DNA from: Bacillota bacterium | GTDB taxonomy: Bacteria; Bacillota; Clostridia; Clostridiales; Clostridiaceae | DNA: 45,306 nucleotides | Direction of reading: 5' to 3' | NCBI GenBank assembly: GCA_021781655.1 | Contig: JAJXWJ010000025.1 | Location: forward strand, 1 to 45,306 | Shown here: one piece after another, positions 27,092 through 35,914 of the stretch | How the letters are laid out: every line of letters starts with the position of its first letter | Position numbering within the stretch: the stretch's first letter is position 1 | Program-made: the position numbers and the translations under genes | The notes under the pieces: model-generated | Database searches by the model: none | Told to the model about the DNA's origin: nothing | What the model saw: only the letters and a program-made list of their open reading frames with translations

Positions 27092-28021
27092 TTACTTTAG
27101 CGTTATTCCCTCTTTTATATTATTTCCTTTTATATATTCTTTTACCTCGATAGCTTTTTTACCAGGAAATTGTATTTTTTTAATTAAAATAACACCATCC
27201 TTTGAAGCAACTTTTATACCTTCTGCTGTTACCTTTATAATACTTCCAGGTGCTTTATCCGATTTTTCCTTTAATACCTCTACTTCATAAACTTTCATAA
27301 TTACATTTTCATATTCACTAAAGGCAATTGGCCAAGGATAAAAGCCACGTACAAGACAAGAAATCTCCGTGCTGCTTTTGTTCCAATCAATTTTCGCATT
27401 TTCTTTTTTTATCATAGAAGCATATGAAGAAAGGCCGTCATCCTGTTTTATAGGTGTTATTTCACCCTTTACATATTTTTCAATAGTTTCTATAAGAAGC
27501 TTCGAGCCATTTTCCATTAAAATATCATGCAATTCTCCTGCCGTCATTGTATCAGTAATTTCAACCTCCTGCTTAAGAAGCATGTCTCCAGTATCAAGTC
27601 CTACATCCATTAACATTGTAGTGTTACCAGTAACCATTTCTCCCTTTACAATGGACCAATTTATTGGTGCTGCACCTCTGTACTTAGGAAGAAGCGATGC
27701 GTGAAGATTTATGCAGGCAAATTTCGGCAGCTCTATTATTTCCTTTGGTAGAATTTGACCAAAGGCAACTACGATTATAAAGTCTGGATTTATTTCCTTC
27801 AATACAGCAAGACTTTGTGCATCGTTTCTTATTTTTTCAGGTTGGTAAACTGGAATTCCTTCTTTTATTGCAAGTTCCTTTACTGGAGGGAAAGAAAGTT
27901 TATTTCCTCTTCCCTTAGGTCTATCTGGCTGAGTAAAAACCGCCTTAACATCATAGTTTTGTATAAGTTCTTTTAAGGATGGCACTGAAAAATCATTAGT
28001 ACCCATAAATACTATATTCAA
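27092..28021 (-). CDS. fmt: Methionyl-tRNA formyltransferase
   Basis: Formylates initiator Met-tRNA using 10-formyl-tetrahydrofolate. It has 309 residues. The N-terminal FMGTNDFSVPSL, the formyl-donor site motif LHASLLPKYRGAAPINW, and GLDTGDMLL are present, with the C-terminal OB-like domain from about 205. The start is TTG, one base after the def stop, with GGAGG in the last def codons. It is adjacent to def, so formyl addition and removal are co-expressed. Confidence 0.96.
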   Translation of the reverse strand: MNIVFMGTNDFSVPSLKELIQNYDVKAVFTQPDRPKGRGNKLSFPPVKELAIKEGIPVYQPEKIRNDAQSLAVLKEINPDFIIVVAFGQILPKEIIELPKFACINLHASLLPKYRGAAPINWSIVKGEMVTGNTTMLMDVGLDTGDMLLKQEVEITDTMTAGELHDILMENGSKLLIETIEKYVKGEITPIKQDDGLSSYASMIKKENAKIDWNKSSTEISCLVRGFYPWPIAFSEYENVIMKVYEVEVLKEKSDKAPGSIIKVTAEGIKVASKDGVILIKKIQFPGKKAIEVKEYIKGNNIKEGITLK

Positions 28022-28022
28022 A

Positions 28023-28490
28023 CTATTCCTCCACTCCTTCTTCAGATTCTACTTCCTCTGCTTTATCGATAAATAATATTCCATCTAAATGATCTAATTC
28101 ATGACAAATAGCTCTTGCTAAAAGTCCTTCGCCTTCAATTTCAAAAGGTTCACCCTTTTCATTTAAAGCCTTTGCCTTAACATATTGAGGTCTATCAACA
28201 ACCCTTTCATCTCCAGGTATACTAAGACAACCTTCCGTATCCAGTTCACTTCCATTAGCTTCAATAATTTCTGGATTAATAAGAATAATAGGGCCTTCAC
28301 CTACATCTATTACAACAACTCTCTTTAAAATACCTACTTGAACTGCTGCAAGACCTACTCCATTTGCTTCGTCCATAGTTTCAATCATATCTTGTATTAA
28401 AGTTAAAAGCCTATCATTAAATTCAACTACCTTTTTACTTTTTTTCCTTAAAATTTCGTCACCAATTTTTCTTATATTTCTTAATGCCAT
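28023..28490 (-). CDS. def: Peptide deformylase
   Basis: Metalloenzyme that removes formyl from nascent proteins. It has 155 residues. All three active-site motifs are intact: [18 protein letters not shown] (metal Cys) and CHELDHLDG (two metal His and the catalytic Glu). The C-terminus has an acidic tail ([11 protein letters not shown]). The ATG is preceded by GGAGG. priA lies 29 bases upstream and fmt follows after one base. Confidence 0.98.
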   Translation of the reverse strand: MALRNIRKIGDEILRKKSKKVVEFNDRLLTLIQDMIETMDEANGVGLAAVQVGILKRVVVIDVGEGPIILINPEIIEANGSELDTEGCLSIPGDERVVDRPQYVKAKALNEKGEPFEIEGEGLLARAICHELDHLDGILFIDKAEEVESEEGVEE

Positions 28491-28519
28491 TTCTAAATAA
28501 CCTCCAAATTTACATTGTA

Positions 28520-30721
28520 TTATAATAAGCTAACAGGATTTATATCTAAACTTACCCTTATTTCATTATAATCTGATTTTAAAATTTCATGAATACTTTT
28601 TTTTATATTTTCTGCCAATTCAATAGTTATTTCACCTTTTAATAAAATATGCCATCTATAAACTTCTTTTATTTTTGAAATCACAGAAGGACATGGACCA
28701 AGCATTTTAATTTTATCAAAATTATTTAAATCCATTTTTAACTTTAAGCCAATTTTCTCTGAATATTTTATTAATTCATCCTCTTTTTTACTTCCCATAT
28801 TGATTAATAAAAGTTTAGTAAAGGGTGGATATTCCATTATTTTTCTCATACTGATTTCATTATCATAAAAGCCTAAATAATCATTGGCTGCCGCTGCTCT
28901 TATGGCAAGATTTTCTGGACTATAAGTTTGAATAATAACTTTTCCTTCTTTTGAACCTCTACCAGCTCTTCCTGCAACCTGACTTATAAGCTGAAAGGTT
29001 CTCTCTGAGGCTCTGTAATCTGGCAAATTTAATGTTAAATCAGCAGCAATTACACCAACTAAAGTAACATTTTTAAAATCTAACCCTTTTGCAATCATTT
29101 GTGTTCCAATTAATATATCAGCATTACCATTTTTAAAGCTTTCATAAATTTTTTCGTAATCTTCTTTACGCTTCGTAGTATCTGCATCCATTCTAATTGT
29201 TCTTGCACCTTTAAACTTTAGCTTTATTTCCTGTTCGATCTTCTCTGTACCTGCTCCAAAATATTTCACATATTTGCTATTGCATTTAGGACAGACTGAC
29301 AAAGGTTTCATAGTTTTACCACAGTAGTGGCAAACAAGTTTTTTGCTATTATGGTGATACGTAAGCGATATATCACAATTATCACATTTAAATACATAGC
29401 CACATTCTCTACAAGAAACGAAAGTAGAATGTCCTCTACGATTTAAAAACAATATTATTTGTTCCTTTTTATTAAGGGCTTCTTCTATGTTAAATAAAAG
29501 GCTTCTGCTAAACATTGACTTATTTCCACTTAATAATTCTTGTCTCATATCTACAACCGTCATCTCTGGTAGTTTAGCACCATCTGCTCTTTCATTAATA
29601 GTAATAAGATCAAATTCATTATGCTTAGCTTTATAAAAGCTTTTAATATCTGGGGTGGCTGATCCTAAAATCAACTTACAACCCAATATATTACTTTTCA
29701 TGATTCCTATTTCTACAGCATCATATTTGGGACTCACTTCTGATTTATAGCTGCTTTCGTGCTCTTCATCGATTACTATAAGTCCTAAATTTGAAAAAGG
29801 AAGAAAAATAGCAGACCTTGCACCAACGGCAACCTTAACTTTTTTATTTTTTATTCTAAGCCATTCATCATACCTTTCACCATCTGAAAGCTTACTATGA
29901 AAAACAGCAATATCTTTGCCAAATCTTCCTTTAAATCTTTCAACCATTTGTGGTGTAAGTGCAATTTCAGGAACTAAAATAATGGATTCCTTATTTTCTT
30001 TTATCATAAGGCTTACCAATTTCATATATATTTCAGTTTTCCCACTTCCAGTAATTCCATGTATTAAAAACTTATTTTTTTTACTAGTAGTTATGCGCGA
30101 AATTGCTGCTTCTTGTATAGTATTTAAAACTTTTTCTTCATAAGCTTCATAAACCTTACTATTAAATCTATTTAATATTTTATCTTCTGCTTTAAGTACA
30201 TCATTTTTAATTAAAGTATTTATTGATGAAAGGGAAAAATCGAATTTTTTTGAAAGTTCACTTTTAGTATAAGTTCCATTATTAGCTTCAATAAATTCGT
30301 AAATCGCTTTATATGGATTTTTACTATATTTTAAAGAAAGCTTGTTATTTATAAAAACAAAAGAAGAAGTTTTTTGTTTCATCCCTTTTGTTATTCCTTT
30401 TGGTAAAAATAACTTTATACATTCTAAATATGTACAAATATATTTTTCCTTCATTTTTTTAATTAATGTAATATCTTCATTGGTCAACACTGTAAATTTA
30501 TCGCAGATTTCTTTAATATACTTCATTTTATAATTTTCTTCAATATGCTCATATAATTCAAGAACATATCCATCAATAAATTTATTTCCTAATCCAAAAG
30601 GCACTTTTACCCTCTGACCTAAAGCTATATCGCTTAACATAATATCTGATATTTTATAAGTAAATATTTTATCAACCTGAGAAGCCTCATTATTTATTAT
30701 TATTCCAGCATATTTATACAA
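28520..30721 (-). CDS. priA: Primosomal protein N' (replication restart helicase)
   Basis: PriA rebuilds stalled replication forks and loads the primosome. It has 733 residues. The N-terminal DNA-binding domain (about 1-110) is followed by Walker [12 protein letters not shown] (about 222), DEEHESSYK as motif II and GSATPDIKS as motif III. Two zinc sites are built from four Cys pairs between [13 protein letters not shown] and VCPKCNSKY (about 440-490), and a C-terminal helicase lobe follows with [11 protein letters not shown]. The start is a TTG with AAGGTG upstream. It begins right after the coaBC terminator. Confidence 0.97.
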   Translation of the reverse strand: MYKYAGIIINNEASQVDKIFTYKISDIMLSDIALGQRVKVPFGLGNKFIDGYVLELYEHIEENYKMKYIKEICDKFTVLTNEDITLIKKMKEKYICTYLECIKLFLPKGITKGMKQKTSSFVFINNKLSLKYSKNPYKAIYEFIEANNGTYTKSELSKKFDFSLSSINTLIKNDVLKAEDKILNRFNSKVYEAYEEKVLNTIQEAAISRITTSKKNKFLIHGITGSGKTEIYMKLVSLMIKENKESIILVPEIALTPQMVERFKGRFGKDIAVFHSKLSDGERYDEWLRIKNKKVKVAVGARSAIFLPFSNLGLIVIDEEHESSYKSEVSPKYDAVEIGIMKSNILGCKLILGSATPDIKSFYKAKHNEFDLITINERADGAKLPEMTVVDMRQELLSGNKSMFSRSLLFNIEEALNKKEQIILFLNRRGHSTFVSCRECGYVFKCDNCDISLTYHHNSKKLVCHYCGKTMKPLSVCPKCNSKYVKYFGAGTEKIEQEIKLKFKGARTIRMDADTTKRKEDYEKIYESFKNGNADILIGTQMIAKGLDFKNVTLVGVIAADLTLNLPDYRASERTFQLISQVAGRAGRGSKEGKVIIQTYSPENLAIRAAAANDYLGFYDNEISMRKIMEYPPFTKLLLINMGSKKEDELIKYSEKIGLKLKMDLNNFDKIKMLGPCPSVISKIKEVYRWHILLKGEITIELAENIKKSIHEILKSDYNEIRVSLDINPVSLL

Positions 30722-30744
30722 TTTATCACCTTATTTGAATATAC

Positions 30745-30767
30745 AAAAAAGCGCATACTGCGCCTTT
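30745..30767 (-). terminator. Rho-independent terminator after coaBC
   Basis: Minus-strand stem AAAAGGCGCA / TGCGCTTTTTT with a 3-base loop, one G-T pair and a terminal T run, between the coaBC stop and priA. Only some 25 bases remain before the priA start, so priA probably depends on read-through or on a promoter overlapping this element. Confidence 0.75.
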
Positions 30768-30779
30768 TAGTAACAAAAT

Positions 30780-31964
30780 TTAATACCCGTTAATTAAATT
30801 GAAAAGTTCTCTTGCTACACATCTTTTAGTCATTTTTTCCAATTTTATCAATTTGCCATTTTTAGATAAAATCGTTACTAAATTATCTGCACTAGCAAAT
30901 CCGGTGTCTGACCTTGTAATATCGTTAGCTACTACGTAATCTAAATTTTTCTTTTTTAGTTTATCCATAGCATTTTGTAATAAGTCGTTACTTTCTGCAG
31001 CAAAGCCGACTAAAATCTGCTTTGATTTTCTTTCGCCTAAAATTTTTAAAATATCTCTATCTTTTATAAAATCTATGGTTAATTGTGCTTCTTTCTTTTT
31101 AATTTTACTTTCAGAGTAAGCTTTGGGCTTATAATCCGCAACTGCCGCAGATTTTACTACTATATCACATTTTTCAAAACGAGATACTACTTCATCAAAC
31201 ATTTCTTCGTTGGTATTAACTTTTACTGTTTCTATCCCAAAAGGATCCGATAGAGAAGAAGGGCCTGATATTAAAGTTACTTCTGCACCTCTGTCCCTAG
31301 CTTCTTCTGCAACAGCATACCCCATCTTTCCAGTAGATTTATTTGTAATAAATCTAACCGGATCTATGTTTGCTATAGTAGGGCCTGCTGTTACTATTAT
31401 TTTTTTACCTATTAGATCCTTTTTATCGTAAAGCATACTAGAAACTATTTCTGAAATGAGCTTTGAATCCGCTAATTTTCCTTTTCCCTCATCGCCACAA
31501 GCAAGCCTTCCACTAGAAGGTTCAATAAACTCATATCCTAAATCTTTTAATTTTTTAATATTTTGTTGCACAATTACATTGTTATACATATTTGTATTCA
31601 TTGCCGGAGCAAATACAACCTTTGCCTTTGTAGCCATAATGGTAGTTGATAGCATATCATCAGCAATACCATTTGCAACTTTACCAATAATATTTGCTGT
31701 AGCAGGTGCAATAAGCATTATATCTGCTTTTTTTGCTAAGGATATGTGTTGAATTTCAAAGGATTTCGGCTCTTCAAACATGTCATAAATGACCATATTT
31801 TGACTTAATGACTGAAAACTTAATGGCGTCACAAATTGAGAAGATGATTCAGTCATAATAACATGAACATCTATATCCTTTTTCTTAAGATTACTTACTA
31901 TATCTAAAGCTTTATACGCAGCAATCCCACCACAAACTCCTAAAACTACAGTTTTTTTACACAT
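30780..31964 (-). CDS. coaBC: Bifunctional phosphopantothenoylcysteine decarboxylase / phosphopantothenate–cysteine ligase
   Basis: Two consecutive steps of CoA synthesis in one protein of 394 residues. The N-terminal flavoprotein decarboxylase domain (about 1-180) has GVCGGIAAYK, APAMNTNMY and the CGDEGKGKLAD segment with its active Cys. The C-terminal ligase domain (about 190-394) has GPTIANIDPVRFITN, KSTGKMGYAVAEEA and AAVADYKP. The ATG overlaps the end of rpoZ by 8 bases. It is last of the yicC–coaBC unit. Confidence 0.97.
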   Translation of the reverse strand: MCKKTVVLGVCGGIAAYKALDIVSNLKKKDIDVHVIMTESSSQFVTPLSFQSLSQNMVIYDMFEEPKSFEIQHISLAKKADIMLIAPATANIIGKVANGIADDMLSTTIMATKAKVVFAPAMNTNMYNNVIVQQNIKKLKDLGYEFIEPSSGRLACGDEGKGKLADSKLISEIVSSMLYDKKDLIGKKIIVTAGPTIANIDPVRFITNKSTGKMGYAVAEEARDRGAEVTLISGPSSLSDPFGIETVKVNTNEEMFDEVVSRFEKCDIVVKSAAVADYKPKAYSESKIKKKEAQLTIDFIKDRDILKILGERKSKQILVGFAAESNDLLQNAMDKLKKKNLDYVVANDITRSDTGFASADNLVTILSKNGKLIKLEKMTKRCVARELFNLINGY

Positions 31965-32184
31965 CTCTTTCTTCTACCTCTTCCGAATTTTCAAAAGTTA
32001 GCTTATTTTCATTTACTTCATTAATTGCTATAGTAAGCGGCTTATTTGAATCGATATCCATTAAAGGCTTTGATCCAGATATTATTTGTCTTGCTCTTTT
32101 TGAGGTTATAGCAACCACCGCATACCTATCTCCTGCTTTTTCTATTAACTGTACTATTGATGGATTAATCATTGAATTGTTCAT
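31957..32184 (-). CDS. rpoZ: RNA polymerase omega subunit
   Basis: Small polymerase subunit that helps fold beta-prime. It has 75 residues. NPSIVQLIEKAGDRYAVVAI and SKRARQIISG are the family signature. The first ATG (32184) has AGGAGG nine bases upstream and is preferred to an ATG four codons later. It overlaps gmk by 20 bases and coaBC by 8, the usual gmk–rpoZ–coaBC cluster. Confidence 0.95.
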   Translation of the reverse strand: MNNSMINPSIVQLIEKAGDRYAVVAITSKRARQIISGSKPLMDIDSNKPLTIAINEVNENKLTFENSEEVEERDV

Positions 32185-32794
32185 TAATAATCCCCTCCTG
32201 TGAATTGTAAATTTTTTGTTCTACTCTATCTGCTCTGCATCTTTCTGCTATCAAAATTGACTCTATTTTGCTAACAGCATTTTCTACTGTATCGTTTATT
32301 ACAGCATAATTATATTTTGAAATAAATGATATTTCCTTATAAGCGGATTTAAAACGTGTCATTAGAGATTCTGGTGTTTCACTACCTCTTCCACGTATTC
32401 TATTTTTAAGTTCTTCCATGGACGGAGGTAAAATAAAAATAAATACTCCTTCTTTATAGGCTTCTTTAACCTTTAAAGCACCTTGTATATCTATTTCTAA
32501 AATGACATCTTCTCCATTTTGAACCTTTTCCATAACATTAGATTTTGGTGTTCCATAATAATTACCATAGACTTCTGCATATTCTAAAAAATCATCTTTT
32601 TCGATTTTTTCCAGAAATTGATCCTTTGTTAAAAAATAATAGCTCTCACCATCTACTTCTCCATTTCTACTATTTCTAGTTGTTGCTGAAACAGATAAAT
32701 TGAATTTATTTTTTTTCAAAAGAGCTTTACAGATTGTTCCTTTACCTGTACCTGAAGGACCGGATAAAACTATTAAAAGTCCCTTTTCTTTCAT
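32165..32794 (-). CDS. gmk: Guanylate kinase
   Basis: Phosphorylates GMP to GDP. It has 209 residues with P-loop GPSGTGKGTICKAL near residues 11-24, the GMP-binding segments TTRNSRNGEVDGESYYFL and YGTPKSNV, and ILEIDIQGA. The start overlaps the remA stop by one base (TAATG), so translation is coupled. Confidence 0.97.
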   Translation of the reverse strand: MKEKGLLIVLSGPSGTGKGTICKALLKKNKFNLSVSATTRNSRNGEVDGESYYFLTKDQFLEKIEKDDFLEYAEVYGNYYGTPKSNVMEKVQNGEDVILEIDIQGALKVKEAYKEGVFIFILPPSMEELKNRIRGRGSETPESLMTRFKSAYKEISFISKYNYAVINDTVENAVSKIESILIAERCRADRVEQKIYNSQEGIINEQFND

Positions 32795-33066
32795 TATTCT
32801 TCAACCTCGTCTTCTATAGCCTCATCTTTCGAAGATAATCTATTTGCTACTGTTTCTGGTTGCACTGCTGAAAGGATAACATGATCACTATCTGTTATAA
32901 TGACTGCTCTAGTTCTTCTTCCATAAGTAGCATCTATAAGCATTCCTCTATCTCTTGCTTCCTGAATGATTCTCTTTATCGGCGCAGATTCAGGACTAAC
33001 AATAGCAACTAATCTATTAGCTGATACTATATTTCCAAACCCAATGTTTATTAATTTTATACCCAT
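32794..33066 (-). CDS. remA: RemA-like extracellular matrix regulator (DUF370)
   Basis: 90 residues of the DUF370/RemA family, DNA-binding proteins that in Bacillus subtilis activate biofilm matrix and osmoprotection genes. Conserved segments are [34 protein letters not shown] and [17 protein letters not shown]. The acidic C-terminal tail ([10 protein letters not shown]) is variable in the family. It sits between yicC and gmk, the conserved Firmicute order. The regulatory targets in this organism cannot be read from the window. Confidence 0.95.
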   Translation of the reverse strand: MGIKLINIGFGNIVSANRLVAIVSPESAPIKRIIQEARDRGMLIDATYGRRTRAVIITDSDHVILSAVQPETVANRLSSKDEAIEDEVEE

Positions 33067-33083
33067 TAATATCCCCCTCTATT

Positions 33084-33962
33084 TTATTCAATATTTTGCA
33101 CTTGTTCTCGAATCTTTTCTATTTCATTTTTAATGTTTAAAACTACATTTACAATATGTACGTCGTTTGATTTTGAAGCTATAGTATTTGCTTCTCTATT
33201 CATTTCTTGAACTATAAAATCTAATTTTCTTCCTACAGGCTCATTTAAGTTTAAACTATCTTCTAATTGAGCTATGTGACTTTTTAGTCTTACAATCTCT
33301 TCATCAACACATGCCTTATCACATAAAATTGCTGCTTCCATGGCTATTCGGTTTTCATCTATATTAAAATCTGAAAGCAATTGTGTTATTCTTTCATTAA
33401 GTTTTTGTTTATATTTATTAATGATGTCTTCCGAATTTTTTTCAATTTCCAATATAAAATTTGTTAAGTTGTTACACTTAACTATTATATCTTCCTTTAA
33501 TTTCAAGCCTTCTTTTTTTCTCATTTCAACTAACACATCGATTGCTTTATCTAAAGTAACCTTTATATTTTCCCATATCTCTTCAAGGTCCTCTTCACCT
33601 TGTTCTACGGTAATAATATCTGGAAACTTAGCTATTAAACTTAATGATACATTGTCTTTAAGAGAATATCGCTCTTTTATTTCATTTAAACAATTAAAGT
33701 AATTATCACTTAAGTCTTTATTTAAAATTATATTTGTATTATCTGGCTTAAGAATTACTTGAGTTAAATATAAATCTACCTTACCTCTATTTATTTTCTT
33801 TTGAATTGCTTTTCTTATTTTATCTTCAAGAGAAATCAAATTTCTTGGAATTTTGATGCTTAAATCAAGATATCTGCTATTAACACTTTTAATTTCAATT
33901 GTAAAATTTCTTTTACTTGTTTCCTTAAATGCACGACCGTATCCAGTCATACTTTTAATCAC
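33084..33962 (-). CDS. YicC family endoribonuclease
   Basis: YicC/YloC family, shown in E. coli and Bacillus to be an endoribonuclease involved in RNA turnover. It has 292 residues. The N-terminal MTGYGRAFKE and IEIKSVNSRYLDL motif and the C-terminal DUF1732 region with EPVGRKLDFIVQEMNREANTI are typical. The start is GTG (MIKSMTGYG) with GGGTGA upstream. It is first of the yicC–remA–gmk–rpoZ–coaBC unit, with a promoter 45-70 bases upstream. Confidence 0.94.
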   Translation of the reverse strand: MIKSMTGYGRAFKETSKRNFTIEIKSVNSRYLDLSIKIPRNLISLEDKIRKAIQKKINRGKVDLYLTQVILKPDNTNIILNKDLSDNYFNCLNEIKERYSLKDNVSLSLIAKFPDIITVEQGEEDLEEIWENIKVTLDKAIDVLVEMRKKEGLKLKEDIIVKCNNLTNFILEIEKNSEDIINKYKQKLNERITQLLSDFNIDENRIAMEAAILCDKACVDEEIVRLKSHIAQLEDSLNLNEPVGRKLDFIVQEMNREANTIASKSNDVHIVNVVLNIKNEIEKIREQVQNIE

Positions 33963-34004
33963 GGTAAATCACCCTTCCACTTTGCCACCAAATTTATACT
34001 CTTA

Positions 34005-34034
34005 ATTATATAATTTAACAATACAATAATTCAA
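34005..34034 (-). promoter_or_regulatory. Probable promoter of the yicC–coaBC unit
   Basis: Minus-strand TTGAAT (34029-34034), 18-base spacer, TATAAT (34005-34010). A second TATGATATAAT sequence (extended -10) lies about 60 bases further upstream and could be another start. Confidence 0.6.
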
Positions 34035-34128
34035 GTACATTTTCAAATCTTAATGATTATATCATACTTTTAAATAAAAAAATAGAATAGAATTATTTTG
34101 ATATTAATTTTAAATGTTGGACAATAGA

Positions 34129-34326
34129 AAGAAGTTGCGCACCTTTGGGGTTTGGGCGTGCCCATGTGATTCTTGAACAAACATTTTGCAGTCTTAAAAT
34201 CTGAAATGATAAAAAGTGAAACGCATAGGGTTTTAATTGACAGTTGACAATGGACAATTGACAATTAAAACCCTATGCGTTATAATTTCTAAGGATTTTT
34301 ATAGAGGCAACTTGCGTCGCCTTCTT
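34129..34326. repeat. MITE-like non-coding repeat element
   Basis: The 406-base stretch between yicC and spoIVA (33963-34368) has no credible gene. It holds the yicC promoter and this element, which looks richer in G and C than its surroundings. The outer ends are weakly inverted (AAGAAGTTGCGCA at 34129-34141 against the complement of TGCGTCGCCTTCTT at 34313-34326). The centre is a long hairpin described separately. No transposase is encoded. A 64-codon ORF across it has low-complexity ends and no ribosome site. Bounds are tentative because only one copy is visible here. Confidence 0.55.
34221..34280. repeat. Long hairpin with four tandem TTGACAR-type heptamers
   Basis: Perfect 19-bp arms: ACGCATAGGGTTTTAATTG at 34221-34239 and its complement at 34262-34280. 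The apex carries tandem heptamers TTGACAG, TTGACAA, TGGACAA and TTGACAA (34237-34264). Read on the minus strand, the stem is followed by TTTCACTTTTT, so it may also terminate spoIVA transcripts, for which no other terminator was seen. Confidence 0.85.
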
Positions 34327-34368
34327 AAAAAAATGCAAATCATAACCTGAGCCAAATTATCTAAAGCT

Positions 34369-35847
34369 CTAAAGTATTATACAAATTAATCCACCATTAC
34401 CTTCATTAATTATTTTCTCTAAAGTTTTTTGAATTTTTATCTGGACATCTTCCGGCATTTTAAATAGCTTCTTCTGAAGCCCTTCCTTTACAACAACATC
34501 TAAAGACTTACCAAATATATTGCTCTCCCACATCTTAGATGGGTCGCTTTCAAATTGTTCAAGCAATGATTTTACTAATTCTTCACTTTCTTTTTCTGTT
34601 CCCATTATTGGAGAAATTTCTGTTTCTATATCAGCTCTTATAAAATGGAAAGAAGGGGCACTGGCCTTTAATCTAACTTCATACCTAGAACCATTTTTAA
34701 CGATTTGAGGTTCTTCTAGTTTCATTTCAGTGAGCTGTGGTGCAACTAAGCCATAACCTGTATTTTTCACTTCATTTAATGCATCTGCTACTTTATCATA
34801 CTCAACCTTTGCCTTATAGTAATCTTTTATAGTATATAAAAGTTCACTTTCACCTACAATATCTGTGCCACAATATTCGCTTAATACTTTATAAAACATC
34901 CCCTTTTCTGGTTTTAAATATACTCTAGCTGTACCGTTTCCCATATTCATCTCTTTAATTTCACCAAAATCTAGAAAATCTTCTTCCTTGCAGCTATTCA
35001 TGCATTTATTTAAATCTCTAACCTTATCGATATTTTTAGACATTTTCTTAACTAAACCAATATAATTTTGCTTTAGCCAATGAGTAATTTCAAGTTTTTC
35101 TATCCATTCGGGCATATCAATATTTATTTCTTTTATTGGAAATTCTTTTAGTATTCTACTAAATACATTACCTATATGTTCTTCTGTCATATGCAGTACA
35201 TCCATTATTTGAACAGGAACATCATATTTTTGTTCAAGTTCTTCTTTTAATACTATAGTTTCTGGATCAGATGCTTTAGTTGTATTTAACAATATGATAA
35301 ATGGTTTATTTATAACCTTAAGTTCAGCTATAACCCTTTCTTCTGCTTCCAAATATTCTTCTCTATCTATATCTGTAATGGAGCCATCCGTTGTAATAAC
35401 AAGTCCAATCGTTGAATGCTCATTAATAACTTTTTTAGTTCCAATTTCAGCAGCTTCTTCAAAAGGAATTTCATGGTCATACCAAGGAGTACTAACCATT
35501 TTATCCTTTTCTCCTTCTTTATAGCCTAAAGCTCCTTTAACTATATAACCAACACAATCAACAAGCCTAACCTTAAATTTAATACCCTCAGCTAATGTGA
35601 TTTCAACAGCTTCATTAGGTATAAATTTAGGTTCTGTAGTGTGAATTGTTTTTCCAGATGCACTTTGTGGAAGTTCATCTTTAGCCCTTTCCTTTTTGTA
35701 CGAATTTTCTATGTTTGGCAAAACCATAAGTTCCATAAATCTTTTAATAAAGGTCGATTTACCCGTTCTTACCGGTCCAACAATACCAACATATATATCT
35801 CCCTCTGTTCTTTCTGCGATGCTTTTATATATATCATAATTTTCCAA
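34369..35847 (-). CDS. spoIVA: Stage IV sporulation protein A (spore coat ATPase)
   Basis: ATPase that polymerises on the forespore surface as the base layer of the coat, recruited there by SpoVM. Its 492 residues equal the Bacillus length. The N-terminal GPVRTGKSTFIKRFMEL (P-loop about residues 24-31) and the following TRAFAC-GTPase-like fold (DCVGYIVKGALGYKEG; LLNTTKASDPE) are intact. A middle domain and the short hydrophobic C-terminal tail (GNGGLICIIL) needed for localisation follow. The start is TTG behind GGGGTGAG, with a 36-bp inverted repeat directly upstream. The neighbour upstream is a PAS-HisKA protein, which is unusual. Expression is probably by sigma-E, but no sigma-E promoter could be fixed with confidence. 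Confidence 0.97.
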   Translation of the reverse strand: MENYDIYKSIAERTEGDIYVGIVGPVRTGKSTFIKRFMELMVLPNIENSYKKERAKDELPQSASGKTIHTTEPKFIPNEAVEITLAEGIKFKVRLVDCVGYIVKGALGYKEGEKDKMVSTPWYDHEIPFEEAAEIGTKKVINEHSTIGLVITTDGSITDIDREEYLEAEERVIAELKVINKPFIILLNTTKASDPETIVLKEELEQKYDVPVQIMDVLHMTEEHIGNVFSRILKEFPIKEINIDMPEWIEKLEITHWLKQNYIGLVKKMSKNIDKVRDLNKCMNSCKEEDFLDFGEIKEMNMGNGTARVYLKPEKGMFYKVLSEYCGTDIVGESELLYTIKDYYKAKVEYDKVADALNEVKNTGYGLVAPQLTEMKLEEPQIVKNGSRYEVRLKASAPSFHFIRADIETEISPIMGTEKESEELVKSLLEQFESDPSKMWESNIFGKSLDVVVKEGLQKKLFKMPEDVQIKIQKTLEKIINEGNGGLICIIL

Positions 35848-35857
35848 ATTCTCACCC

Positions 35858-35893
35858 CACTACTTAAATATTAGTATATATATATAAGTAGTG
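35858..35893. promoter_or_regulatory. 36-bp inverted repeat next to the spoIVA ribosome site
   Basis: CACTACTTA (35858-35866) and TAAGTAGTG (35885-35893) are perfect complements, with four more pairs after one mismatch inside. On the spoIVA mRNA the second arm ends immediately before GGGTGAG. It could be a dyad operator in the promoter region, or a hairpin that affects translation or 3' processing of the upstream gene. There is no T run, so it is not a good terminator. Confidence 0.5.
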
Positions 35894-35914
35894 ATGGCAT
35901 TTTATTACTTAAAA

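Noticed and set aside
34070-34264. 64-codon minus-strand ORF (starts MSIVHCQLSIK) within the gap between yicC and spoIVA
   Set aside because: It begins in the heptamer apex of the hairpin repeat, has no ribosome site, and ends in low-complexity AT sequence. It is best explained as chance coding within a repeat.
35858-35893. Inverted repeat as a rho-independent terminator for the PAS-HisKA gene
   Set aside because: The arms are AT-rich and there is no T run after the stem in the minus-strand direction. The next bases are GGGGTGAG.
35848-35914. Possible frameshifted remains of a HATPase domain after the PAS-HisKA stop
   Set aside because: The gap is only 67 bases and holds the inverted repeat and the spoIVA ribosome site. 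No N-box or glycine-rich motif appears in any frame, so the domain is absent rather than shifted.
35848-35914. Sigma-E promoter for spoIVA
   Set aside because: Partial matches (AATAAA, TATACTAA) are present, but the spacing between them is too long. No pair met the consensus well enough to list.
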